From: Casp-actino8 sp964614655
GTDB taxonomy: Bacteria > Actinomycetota > Acidimicrobiia > Acidimicrobiales > Ilumatobacteraceae
Assembly (NCBI GenBank): GCA_964614655.1
Contig: CAZTPF010000002.1
Span: 1 to 64,000 of the forward strand
Length of the DNA stretch: 64,000 nucleotides
Direction: 5' to 3'
A program made the translations under genes and the position numbers. The notes under the pieces are model-generated. The model did no database searches. It had not been told where the DNA came from and saw only the letters and a program-made list of their open reading frames with translations. Positions 1 to 6,855 of this stretch are shown here, in pieces. How positions within the stretch are numbered: position 1 is the stretch's first letter; every line of letters starts with the position of its first letter.

Positions 1-1022
1 CGACATTCGTCGAGGTGCGGATACCCCGAAAAGATGAAGGCATCGACTCCGAGGTTTCGATAACTCGCGATCTTGGTCGCCACTTGGTTCGGGTCTCCGA
101 CGATCGCCGCTCCACAACCGCTTCGACCGCGACCGATGCCCGTCCAGAGATTCTCTTCCACGAATCCGTCGTCGGAAGCCGATTCGCGCAACTCGGCCTG
201 ACGACGCACACCTGTCGACTGCGAGTCGAGGGATCGGGCCCGGATGGCCTCACCGTCGGCGTCGTCGAGCGCGGCCACGATGTGTTGGGCCGCCTGTCGC
301 GCCTCGCTCTCGGTGTCCCTGACGACCACGTGAGCCCGGTAGCCGAAGCGCAAGAAGCGGCCGTACTGCGTGGCCCGACGTGTCATGTCGTCGATCAACG
401 CCGCAACGTTGTCGATCGTGTCAGGCCACATGAGATACACGTCGGCGTGTCGGGCTGCGACATCTCGCGCCTCCTCGGACAGCCCTCCGAAGTACAGCGG
501 AGGGCACGAACCCGAGACTGTCGAAACACGAGGCGGATCGACGGCCACCGACACGAATTCACCGTCGATTTCGACCCGTCGGCCGTCGAGCAGATCTCGA
601 AGAACCGACATCACCTCACCCGTCCGCCGATAGCGCGCCGGCCCGTCGAGCACCTCCCCCGGCATCTCCGACGAGATGATGTTGATGGTCAGCCGACCGT
701 CGAGCATGTGATCGAGGGTCGCCATCTGACGAGCCGATTGAGGGGTCCACATCTCCCCGCAGCGAATGGCCACCAGGAGCCGAATACGAGAGGTGCAGGC
801 GGCCATACCGCCGGCGAAGGTCACGGTGTCGATGCCGAGCGAATACCCCGAAGGAAGCAGGATGTTGTCGAAACCGCTCGCTTCGGCCTGCTCGACGATG
901 CGGCGGCAATGGTCCCACGAACTCTGCAAGTTCGTATCGACGACACCCAGCTGTTCGTAGTCGTCGTCGCACAGTGCGGCGAACCAACTGATCTCGCAGG
1001 GGCCAGATCGGCGAGAATTCAC
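1..1022 (-). CDS. SsuD-like luciferase-family flavin monooxygenase (partial)
   Basis: The minus strand is open from a GTG at 1022 to the window edge, so the C-terminus is missing (about 340 codons present; SsuD proteins are about 380). The frame reads as a bacterial luciferase-like, FMN-dependent monooxygenase closest in feel to alkanesulfonate monooxygenase. It has the fold's early strand ending GFDNILLPSG, then RCGEMWTPQSARQMATLDHMLDGRLTI shortened here to its key parts CGEMWTP and LDHMLDGR, and later PPLYFGGLSEEARDVAARHADVY. The GTG overlaps the stop of the aldo/keto reductase gene by four bases (GTGA, 1019-1022), so the pair is probably one operon with coupled translation. Substrate is unknown; sulfonate use is a family-based guess. 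Confidence 0.8.
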   Translation of the reverse strand, partial: MNSRRSGPCEISWFAALCDDDYEQLGVVDTNLQSSWDHCRRIVEQAEASGFDNILLPSGYSLGIDTVTFAGGMAACTSRIRLLVAIRCGEMWTPQSARQMATLDHMLDGRLTINIISSEMPGEVLDGPARYRRTGEVMSVLRDLLDGRRVEIDGEFVSVAVDPPRVSTVSGSCPPLYFGGLSEEARDVAARHADVYLMWPDTIDNVAALIDDMTRRATQYGRFLRFGYRAHVVVRDTESEARQAAQHIVAALDDADGEAIRARSLDSQSTGVRRQAELRESASDDGFVEENLWTGIGRGRSGCGAAIVGDPNQVATKIASYRNLGVDAFIFSGYPHLDEC

Positions 1023-1924
1023 GGCAAGGGCCGTCCGTCACTCGCTTCGATGATGCGATACAACTCGGTGCGAGTCAGACGCACGTCGCTCGCTCGGGAC
1101 AGATCTTGCAGCCGTTCAGCGTTCTGCGAGCCGACGATCGCCACCGGCGACGTGGGGTGAGCAGTGACGAACGCGAGCGCAACCACCGCTCGTGTCACTC
1201 CGTGATCGCTCGCAACAGAGTCCAGTACGTCGACCAAACCTGGCGTCACGCCGTCACCGGTCGCCAGGCGACCGCCGGCCAGCGGACTCCAGGCGAGAGG
1301 CAGCACCGACGTCTCGGCGCACAGATCGAGCGTTCCATCTCGAAGTGGATCGAGAGCGACCGCCGAGAATTCGGGCTGGGTGGTGGCGAGCGGAGTCTCG
1401 AGGTGGGCCTGAAGGGCACGAGTTTGCGAGGGAGTGTGATTCGAGACGCCCACCGCCTTGACGAGTCCGCGCTCGATCAACGTCGTCAACGTGTCGGCCA
1501 CTCGCGCCGGATGCGTGAACGAGTCGGGTCGATGTATCTGATACAGGTCGATCACGTCGACACCGAGACGGCGCAACGATGCCTCACATGCCGATACCAG
1601 ATAGGTATCGCTGCTCACGTACGGAACGCCGGGCACGATGCCACCCTTGGTCGCCAGAACCATCCGATCCCTGAGTCCGGGCCGACGGCGGAGCACGTCG
1701 CCCAGCATCTCTTCACAGGTTCCGAAGCCTCGACCACCCCAATCGAGTCCATACACGTCGGCGTTGTCGACCAACGTCATTCCGAGATCGACGGCCGCCT
1801 CGACCAGGTCGGCACATCGGCCCGCGTCGGGATCGGTGAGACGCCAACAGCCGAAGCCAAGTGCTCCGATGTCACGTCCGGCGATACTGCGCACGGACGC
1901 AACCACTGGCTCGTCGACACTCAC
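1019..1924 (-). CDS. aldo/keto reductase
   Basis: A 301-residue NAD(P)H-dependent aldo/keto reductase barrel. The catalytic tetrad is visible: Asp in VDNADVYG, the Tyr of that same motif, Lys in LATKGG and His in YQIHRPD. The cofactor-binding region follows at LAWSPLAGGRLATG. Two GTG codons are adjacent (1927 and 1924). The second is preferred because a TACATT element at 1932-1937 ends exactly seven bases before it, the leaderless spacing seen throughout this window. The gene lies directly after tRNA-Met on the same strand and overlaps the downstream monooxygenase by GTGA. Physiological substrate cannot be told. Confidence 0.9.
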   Translation of the reverse strand: MSVDEPVVASVRSIAGRDIGALGFGCWRLTDPDAGRCADLVEAAVDLGMTLVDNADVYGLDWGGRGFGTCEEMLGDVLRRRPGLRDRMVLATKGGIVPGVPYVSSDTYLVSACEASLRRLGVDVIDLYQIHRPDSFTHPARVADTLTTLIERGLVKAVGVSNHTPSQTRALQAHLETPLATTQPEFSAVALDPLRDGTLDLCAETSVLPLAWSPLAGGRLATGDGVTPGLVDVLDSVASDHGVTRAVVALAFVTAHPTSPVAIVGSQNAERLQDLSRASDVRLTRTELYRIIEASDGRPLP

Positions 1925-1931
1925 CACAGCG

Positions 1932-1937
1932 AATGTA
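1932..1937 (-). promoter_or_regulatory. -10 element of aldo/keto reductase gene
   Basis: TACATT on the minus strand lies seven bases before GTG 1924 and decides between the two adjacent GTG codons. There is no Shine-Dalgarno sequence in between. Confidence 0.45.
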
Positions 1938-1945
1938 GTGGGACG

Positions 1946-2019
1946 TGGGGCGGGCAGGGATCGAACCCGCGACCCAGGGATTATGAGTCCCCTGCTCTAA
2001 CCAACTGAGCTACCGCCCC
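1946..2019 (-). tRNA. tRNA-Met (CAT)
   Basis: The minus strand folds as a cloverleaf: acceptor GGGGCGG/CCGCCCC, D-arm with AGTTGG loop, anticodon stem GGGGA/TCCCT around loop CTCATAA (anticodon CAT), and T-arm GCGGG-TTCGATC-CCTGC. The discriminator is A and CCA is not encoded. The first acceptor pair is G-C and the anticodon stem lacks the three G-C pairs of initiator tRNA, so this looks like elongator Met. A tRNA-Ile with modified CAT anticodon cannot be excluded from sequence alone. Confidence 0.92.
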
Positions 2020-2027
2020 GAAACGGG

Positions 2028-2054
2028 GCAGGGTCCGCACGAGGCGGACCCTGC
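2028..2054 (-). terminator. perfect hairpin between tRNA-Asn and tRNA-Met
   Basis: GCAGGGTCCGC at 2028-2038 is the exact reverse complement of 2044-2054, with a five-base loop. It sits in the 40-base spacer between the two tRNA genes. On the minus strand it is followed by CCCCGTTTCG, with only three T, so it is either a weak terminator after tRNA-Asn or a processing structure in a shared precursor. No strong U-tract is present. Confidence 0.5.
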
Positions 2055-2059
2055 AAGTG

Positions 2060-2132
2060 CTCCGAGAGCAGGGCTCGAACCTGCGACCCGCTGATTAACA
2101 GTCAGCTGCTCTGCCAACTGAGCTATCTCGGA
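2060..2132 (-). tRNA. tRNA-Asn (GTT)
   Basis: The minus strand forms a cloverleaf with acceptor TCCGAGA/TCTCGGA, anticodon stem GCTGA/TCAGC around loop CTGTTAA (anticodon GTT) and T-loop TTCGAGC. The discriminator is G and CCA is not encoded. A TAGTCT element at 2144-2149 (minus) lies 11 bases before the 5' end and is a likely -10 hexamer. Confidence 0.95.
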
Positions 2133-2143
2133 AAGGCGATCCG

Positions 2144-2149
2144 AGACTA
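2144..2149 (-). promoter_or_regulatory. -10 element of tRNA-Asn
   Basis: TAGTCT on the minus strand, 11 bases upstream of the mature tRNA 5' end; no clear -35 is seen. Confidence 0.4.
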
Positions 2150-2180
2150 TCAGCGGGGCCGATTCGACCCACGACGCCGA

Positions 2181-3227
2181 TCAGGACTCGAGGTCGATCG
2201 GCTCCTCGTCAGCCTCCGAAAAGCCCTCCTCGACCGGACCGTCGAGACCAGCGGCACTCCGTACCTTGCCGTTCAGTTCGACCATGATCTCGGGGTTCTC
2301 CGAGAGGAAGTTCTTGGCGTTCTCACGACCCTGACCGAGCTGCTCACCCTCGTAGGTGAACCACGCCCCGGATTTCTTCACGAGGCCGAGGTCGACTGCC
2401 ATGTCGAGGAGCGAACCCTCACGGCTGATCCCCTTGCCGTACATGATGTCGAACTCGGCCTGGCGGAAGGGCGGAGCGACCTTGTTCTTCACGACCTTCA
2501 CCCGGGTGCGGTTACCCACGACCTCGGCGCCGTCCTTCAACGATTCGATACGACGGATGTCGAGGCGAACCGACGAGTAGAACTTGAGTGCACGCCCACC
2601 AGGTGTGGTCTCGGGCGACCCGAACATGACGCCGATTTTTTCGCGCAACTGGTTGATGAAGATGGCGATGGTGTTGGTCTTGTTGAGGTTGGCGGTGAGC
2701 TTGCGCAGGGCCTGGCTCATGAGACGGGCCTGCAGACCCACGTGCGTGTCGCCCATCTCACCTTCGATTTCAGCCTTCGGGGTGAGGGCCGCCACCGAGT
2801 CGATGACCACCACGTCGAGAGCCCCCGAGCGCACCAACATGTCGGCGATTTCGAGAGCCTGTTCACCGGTGTCGGGCTGCGAGATGAGGAGTTGGTCGAT
2901 GTCGACCCCGATGGCCCGGGCGTACACCGGGTCCATGGCGTGCTCGGCGTCGACGTAGGCACACACGCCACCGTTGCGCTGAGCCTCGGCCACCACGTGC
3001 ATGGCGAGGGTCGACTTACCCGAGGACTCAGGGCCGTAGATCTCGACGACGCGGCCTCGGGGCAGTCCGCCGACGCCGAGGGCGATGTCGAGGGCCAGGG
3101 CGCCCGTCGGAACCGTTTCGATGCCTTTGAAGGACTGTTCGCCCATCCGCATGATGGAGCCCTTACCGAACTGCTTGTCGATCTGGGCCAGGGCCATTTC
3201 GAGGGCCTTCTCGCGGTCTGTACTCAT
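2181..3227 (-). CDS. recA: recombinase RecA
   Basis: A 348-residue RecA, the ATP-dependent strand-exchange recombinase and LexA co-protease. Walker A GPESSGKST lies at residues 65-73, the Walker B strand ends in VVVIDSVAAL, and the L2 region is FINQLREKIGVMFGSPETTPGG. No intein interrupts it. The ATG at 3227 gives the family's normal N-terminus (MSTDREKALEMALAQ); the frame stays open upstream, but those codons are not RecA-like. A GAAAGG Shine-Dalgarno precedes the ATG, a TAGGGT -10 lies at 3268-3273, and a palindromic SOS box at 3344-3357, so LexA control is expected. Confidence 0.98.
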   Translation of the reverse strand: MSTDREKALEMALAQIDKQFGKGSIMRMGEQSFKGIETVPTGALALDIALGVGGLPRGRVVEIYGPESSGKSTLAMHVVAEAQRNGGVCAYVDAEHAMDPVYARAIGVDIDQLLISQPDTGEQALEIADMLVRSGALDVVVIDSVAALTPKAEIEGEMGDTHVGLQARLMSQALRKLTANLNKTNTIAIFINQLREKIGVMFGSPETTPGGRALKFYSSVRLDIRRIESLKDGAEVVGNRTRVKVVKNKVAPPFRQAEFDIMYGKGISREGSLLDMAVDLGLVKKSGAWFTYEGEQLGQGRENAKNFLSENPEIMVELNGKVRSAAGLDGPVEEGFSEADEEPIDLES

Positions 3228-3267
3228 GGATCTGCCTTTCTGAGTGGTGCTTCCGTTACTGGCGGGG

Positions 3268-3273
3268 ACCCTA
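3268..3273 (-). promoter_or_regulatory. putative -10 element of recA
   Basis: TAGGGT on the minus strand would start a transcript near 3261 with a leader of about 33 bases carrying a GAAAGG ribosome-binding site. It lies well downstream of the SOS box, so a second LexA-controlled promoter may exist closer to that box. Confidence 0.35.
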
Positions 3274-3343
3274 GGAAAGGGGTGTGACACCACTGGCGGA
3301 GGCGAAGCGGGAGTATGGGGAACGAATGACAGGAGCGTAACTA

Positions 3344-3357
3344 CGAACAGGCGTTCG
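3344..3357 (-). promoter_or_regulatory. SOS box (LexA operator) upstream of recA
   Basis: CGAACAGGCGTTCG matches the actinobacterial/Gram-positive LexA site GAAC-N4-GTTC with an extra symmetric C/G on each side. It starts two bases beyond the DUF983 stop codon, in the only non-coding space before recA. Confidence 0.75.
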
Positions 3358-3358
3358 G

Positions 3359-3829
3359 TCAAGCATTCGATCGATCAGATGTTCGGTCGGCCCGCTCGGA
3401 TCCGGCCCGCTCGAGCCAGTGGGCGGCCTCGGCGGCCTCGTCGAGGCCGACGGGTCGCACCCGAAGATCGATGGCCATCCACAACGTGTGAGTCAGCGGC
3501 CACGTGAGAAGCGGAACGACGATGGCCGCCGTGGCCAGCACTGCATAGAGCGTGACCACCGGGACGTCGGGCACTGTGAGAGCCACGGCCACCGCCACGG
3601 CGACGACGACCAGTCCGATGTTCAGAACGAGTGCGACGGTGAGTGCCCCCAACTCGTGACCCTCGGTGTCGCGCGTGCGACGAATTCCGCATCCGCGACA
3701 GCGGTCCACTTGACGGAACCAGGTGACGAACCAGGCTCGGCGATTTCCGCAACGCGGACAACGGCGCAACACGGCGCGAAGCACGTAACGCGACAGCGAG
3801 CCGGAGTCGATCACGCCCGACGGCGACAT
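3359..3829 (-). CDS. DUF983 family membrane protein with zinc-ribbon Cys pairs
   Basis: 156 residues. The N-terminal part carries two Cys pairs, CPRCG (near residue 24) and CRGCG (near residue 44), spaced as in a zinc ribbon. Two hydrophobic helices follow (ALTVALVLNIGLVVVAVAVAVAL and a second ending PLLTWPLTHTLW), then a charged tail. This is the DUF983 architecture. The ATG is four bases past the stop of the aminomutase-like gene, so the two are co-transcribed, and the stop abuts the recA SOS box. The function of DUF983 is not established. Confidence 0.75.
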   Translation of the reverse strand: MSPSGVIDSGSLSRYVLRAVLRRCPRCGNRRAWFVTWFRQVDRCRGCGIRRTRDTEGHELGALTVALVLNIGLVVVAVAVAVALTVPDVPVVTLYAVLATAAIVVPLLTWPLTHTLWMAIDLRVRPVGLDEAAEAAHWLERAGSERADRTSDRSNA

Positions 3830-3833
3830 GACG

Positions 3834-5213
3834 TCAGGCCAACAATTCGTCGACGAACTCGGCGAACACCGCCGCGTACATCATGGCGTCGTCGTCGGAG
3901 TGCATCACCGAGATGAGCCACTGCTCGTCGAGGCCGGGCGGCAGCAAGACACCACGGTTGATCCCGTGGATCCACTGCGCATAGGCGAGGTCGAAGTCGG
4001 TCGCCTTGTAGTCGCGGTAATTACGGATCGGCTCGGGCGACCACGTGATGCAACCTTTGGCACCGAACTGGACCGTGTGAGCCGGGAGGCCGGACTCGCG
4101 AACGATCCGTGCACACTCGTCGGTGAGCATGGTGTTGCGAGCCACCACCCGATCGGTCTCCTCGGGAGTACACACCTCGGCGAGAACGGCCTTGGCCGCC
4201 GCCATGCAGAGCGGATTGCCGTTGTACGTGCCGAGATGGATCACTCGTCCGAGAGTGATCTGATCCATGTACTCCTGCTTGCCTCCGAAGGCACCGAGCG
4301 GCAGACCTCCGCCGATCGACTTGGCCAGGCTCACGAGGTCGGGCAGGACACCGAGCGCTCCCGTGGCACCACTCCAGCCGGCGGTGATACCGGTCTTGAC
4401 TTCGTCGAAGATGAGAAGTGTCCCGTACGTCTCGGTGATGCGACGCACCTCTTCGAGATAGCCGGGCTGCGGCATGCAGATCCCGATGTTCTCCATCACC
4501 GGTTCGACGATGAAGCATGCGACGTCGCCGTTGCGCAGAACTCGCTCGAGAGCCTCGGCATCGTTGTACGGGATCACGATCGTGTCGCCGAGTACCGCCT
4601 GGGTGATCCCGGCGGTGGAGGGCACCGGGGTCGGACGATCGGCCGGTCCGGCCTCGTCGAGTGACGGCTTCATCGAGATCATCACTTCGTCGTGGTGGCC
4701 GTGGTAGCCGCCCTCGACTTTCACGATCTTGTCGCGTCCGGTCACTCCCCGAGCCACACGAATGGCGTCCATGGTCGCCTCGGTGCCGGAGTTGGTGAAT
4801 CGCCACATCGGCAATCCGTAGCGAGCGGCCAGCAACTCGGCCACATCGGCGTTCAATTCGCACGGCGTCACGAACAACGTGCCGTTGTCGAGCTGCGCGT
4901 CAACCGCTCGACGCACGAGAGGGTGAACGTGCCCGGCGAACAGGGCACCGAAACCCATGTCGTAGTCGACGTAGCGATTGCCGTCGACGTCGACCATGTG
5001 GGCACCCGCCGCCGAACTCACGACGATGGGATGCGGCTGGTAGGCCTGAAAGCTGGACGGGACGCCGAGAGGCAGCACCTTGCTGGCCCGTTCGGTGGCC
5101 ACCTGGGACCCTCGGGTCCGCTCGGAATAACTGGCGAGTTCACGGGCGGTGATCGCCCGGGCCCGCTGCGCCAGATCGCGGGCACTCTTGGTGGTCGAAT
5201 CCGTGGCTGACAC
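3834..5213 (-). CDS. glutamate-1-semialdehyde aminomutase-like class III aminotransferase
   Basis: 459 residues of fold-type I, class III PLP enzyme. Visible motifs are TNSGTEATMDAIRVAR (phosphate-binding), GGYHGHHDEVM, the carboxylate motif IFDEVKTG and the Schiff-base Lys in SLAKSIGGG. It groups by eye with glutamate-1-semialdehyde aminomutase relatives, but DEVKTGIT replaces the usual DEVMTGFR of HemL, so a haem role is doubtful. GTG 5222 is too close to the AAGGAG Shine-Dalgarno; GTG 5213, eight bases after it, is chosen. A TAGCCT -10 lies at 5242-5247 and a 10-bp inverted repeat at 5266-5294. Confidence 0.8.
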   Translation of the reverse strand: MSATDSTTKSARDLAQRARAITARELASYSERTRGSQVATERASKVLPLGVPSSFQAYQPHPIVVSSAAGAHMVDVDGNRYVDYDMGFGALFAGHVHPLVRRAVDAQLDNGTLFVTPCELNADVAELLAARYGLPMWRFTNSGTEATMDAIRVARGVTGRDKIVKVEGGYHGHHDEVMISMKPSLDEAGPADRPTPVPSTAGITQAVLGDTIVIPYNDAEALERVLRNGDVACFIVEPVMENIGICMPQPGYLEEVRRITETYGTLLIFDEVKTGITAGWSGATGALGVLPDLVSLAKSIGGGLPLGAFGGKQEYMDQITLGRVIHLGTYNGNPLCMAAAKAVLAEVCTPEETDRVVARNTMLTDECARIVRESGLPAHTVQFGAKGCITWSPEPIRNYRDYKATDFDLAYAQWIHGINRGVLLPPGLDEQWLISVMHSDDDAMMYAAVFAEFVDELLA

Positions 5214-5265
5214 GGTTATCACTCCTTCAGAGGTGCATCGGAGGCTAGCAAGGGCCCTTCACGGC

Positions 5266-5294
5266 CTCGCTGGACTTCGCGCCCGTCCAGCGAG
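5266..5294. promoter_or_regulatory. inverted repeat upstream of aminomutase-like gene
   Basis: CTCGCTGGAC (5266-5275) and GTCCAGCGAG (5285-5294) are perfect complements separated by nine bases. They lie 19 bases upstream of a TAGCCT -10 (5242-5247) and between this gene and the divergent tRNA-His. An operator or a hairpin terminator are both possible; no T-tract follows on either strand. Confidence 0.4.
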
Positions 5295-5341
5295 ACGCGA
5301 CGAAACCGCGACCATCAGGTGCGATTTGCAGGACTTTCTGG

Positions 5342-5347
5342 CAGACT
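5342..5347 (+). promoter_or_regulatory. -10 element of tRNA-His
   Basis: CAGACT 13-18 bases before the tRNA 5' end. The same non-canonical hexamer sits at leaderless spacing before three protein genes in this window (27872, 37171 and 58421). Confidence 0.35.
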
Positions 5348-5360
5348 CTGACGGTTCATG

Positions 5361-5437
5361 GTGGACGTAGCTCAGTCGGTTAGAGCGTCAGGTTGTGGCC
5401 CTGAAGGCCGGGGGTTCGATTCCCCTCGTTCACCCCA
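5361..5437 (+). tRNA. tRNA-His (GTG)
   Basis: Cloverleaf with acceptor GTGGACG/CGTTCAC (one G-T pair), anticodon stem TCAGG/CCTGA around TTGTGGC (anticodon GTG), T-loop TTCGATT and encoded CCA at 5435-5437. The base before it (5360) is G and the discriminator is C, giving the G(-1):C73 pair expected of tRNA-His. Confidence 0.95.
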
Positions 5438-5491
5438 GAACGCTCCGAGTACTCGGGGCGATCGGAACGTCGCGTGTCACCGGCCAGGTAC

Positions 5492-5521
5492 TTGGGTCGG
5501 TTCACGCACGGCGCCTACACT
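5492..5521 (+). promoter_or_regulatory. putative promoter of tRNA-Lys
   Basis: TTGGGT (5492-5497) and TACACT (5516-5521) are separated by 18 bases; initiation near 5528 would give a short 5' leader before the tRNA. Confidence 0.4.
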
Positions 5522-5536
5522 GCGCTGTCGCGTTCG

Positions 5537-5611
5537 GCACCTCTAGCTCAACGGCAGAGCAGTGGACTCTTAATCCATTGGTTCAGGGTTCGAATCCCTG
5601 GGGGTGCACCA
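5537..5611 (+). tRNA. tRNA-Lys (CTT)
   Basis: Cloverleaf with acceptor GCACCTC/GGGGTGC (one T-G pair), anticodon stem GTGGA/TCCAT around CTCTTAA (anticodon CTT), T-loop TTCGAAT, discriminator A and encoded CCA. Confidence 0.95.
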
Positions 5612-5671
5612 GCCTTCGACGTCCCTTCTACGTCGGCCCTTCGCCGGCCGGCCCGACCGAGAGGAGGTTCC

Positions 5672-6265
5672 GTGCACGCCACCGTCCTTCTCGCTCACCC
5701 CGACCCCGAGTCCTTCGCCCACGCAGTCGCTCGGCGAGCGGTGGCCGGACTCGAAGCGGCCGGCTGGGCCGTCGATCTGATCGACCTGTACGCCCTCGAC
5801 TATCCCGGTGCCATCTCCCCCGACGAGTGGCACGCCTACGCGACCGCCGAGCCGATTCTCGACGACACCGTTCGGAGCCATGCCGATCTGGTGCGACGCA
5901 CCGACGCGCTCGTCTTCGTGTATCCGACGTGGTGGAGCTCGGTTCCGGCCGTGTTGAAGAGTTGGATGGAGCGAACTCTGGTCCCCGGAGTCGCCTTCGC
6001 TCTCGAAGGCCCGAAGAACCGTCTCGTCCCCAAGCTCACCAATCTGAAGTACGTCGTCGGAATCACCACCTACGGCTCGCCTTGGTGGTACGTGAAGCTC
6101 GTCAACGATGCCGGCCGTCGGACCATCAGTCGAACCGTCGGACTCCTCGCGCGCGGCCGAGCCTCGCGGCGGTGGCTCGCGTTGCATTCCCTCGACTCTC
6201 GGTCACCCGAGCATCGGCAGAAGTTCCTCGACAGGGTCGAGCGAGAAATGGCGTCGTTGCGATGA
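5672..6265 (+). CDS. NAD(P)H-quinone-reductase-like flavodoxin-fold protein, copy 1
   Basis: 197 residues of the NQO/flavodoxin-like fold that reduces quinones or similar acceptors with NAD(P)H and FMN/FAD. The N-terminal strand ends in LLAHPDPESF; the flavin-binding signature YPTWWSSVPAVLKSWMER is complete, followed by GITTYGSPWWY. The GTG at 5672 is chosen because an AGGAGG Shine-Dalgarno (5662-5667) precedes it; the frame is open upstream only across the tRNA-Lys gene. The stop overlaps the next start by ATGA. The next gene is a paralogue of the same length, so this is a tandem duplication. Confidence 0.88.
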   Translation: MHATVLLAHPDPESFAHAVARRAVAGLEAAGWAVDLIDLYALDYPGAISPDEWHAYATAEPILDDTVRSHADLVRRTDALVFVYPTWWSSVPAVLKSWMERTLVPGVAFALEGPKNRLVPKLTNLKYVVGITTYGSPWWYVKLVNDAGRRTISRTVGLLARGRASRRWLALHSLDSRSPEHRQKFLDRVEREMASLR

Positions 6266-6855
6266 GCCGACGTGTCCTTGTCGTCTTCGCCCATCCTTCG
6301 CGCGACTCTCTCAACGGAGCCGTTCTCGATCACGCCGTCAACGGACTCTCCCGTACAGGTCACGACGTGCGCGTACGCGACCTGTACGCCGAGAACTTCT
6401 CCTCACGTCTCACGTGCGACGAAAAGCGCGGCCACCTCTCGGCGCCCGACACCAAACCTCAACTGGCGGACGACTTCGCCGACCTCCTCTGGTGCGACGC
6501 CATCGTTCTCGTGCATCCGACGTGGTGGGGTGGTCAGCCGGCGATCCTGAAAGGCTGGTTCGATCGCGTGTGGGCGTCGGGGGTGGCCTGGAATCTCCCC
6601 GAAGGAGCGTCCAACATCAGACCGGCGCTCACCAACGTCCGACGCATCGTGACCGTGGCGACCCATGGTTCACCGTGGCGCGTGAACGCTGTTCAAGGAG
6701 TGCCCGGCCGACGGATCGTCAATCGCGGCATGCGCGCGGTCTGCCATCCTCTCTGCCGAGCGTCGTGGATCGCGCTGTACGCCGTCGACCGCGTATCCGA
6801 CTCGCGCCGACGTCGCTTCCTTCGGCGCGTCGAGCGCCGGATGGCCCGTCTCTAA
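6262..6855 (+). CDS. NAD(P)H-quinone-reductase-like flavodoxin-fold protein, copy 2
   Basis: 197 residues, identical in length to the upstream paralogue and sharing its plan: VVFAHPSRDSLN, HPTWWGGQPAILKGWFDRV, VATHGSPWR and a basic C-terminus (RRFLRRVERRMARL against KFLDRVEREMASLR in copy 1). The two have diverged widely elsewhere, so the duplication is old. ATG 6262 overlaps the preceding stop (ATGA), which implies coupled translation. Its stop overlaps the convergent psuG stop region by four bases (6852-6855). The substrate is unknown; a heterodimer with copy 1 is possible. Confidence 0.88.
   Translation: MSRRVLVVFAHPSRDSLNGAVLDHAVNGLSRTGHDVRVRDLYAENFSSRLTCDEKRGHLSAPDTKPQLADDFADLLWCDAIVLVHPTWWGGQPAILKGWFDRVWASGVAWNLPEGASNIRPALTNVRRIVTVATHGSPWRVNAVQGVPGRRIVNRGMRAVCHPLCRASWIALYAVDRVSDSRRRRFLRRVERRMARL

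Noticed and set aside
2181..3227. Possible RecA intein, as found in some mycobacteria
   Set aside because: The coding sequence is of normal length and all RecA motifs are contiguous.
3228..3362. N-terminal extension of RecA from an upstream in-frame start
   Set aside because: The extra 45 residues are not RecA-like, and the region contains the SOS box and a -10 element.
5395..6261. Plus-strand frame running through both tRNA genes into the second quinone-reductase gene
   Set aside because: It crosses tRNA-His and tRNA-Lys; the real start is ATG 6262 overlapping the previous stop.
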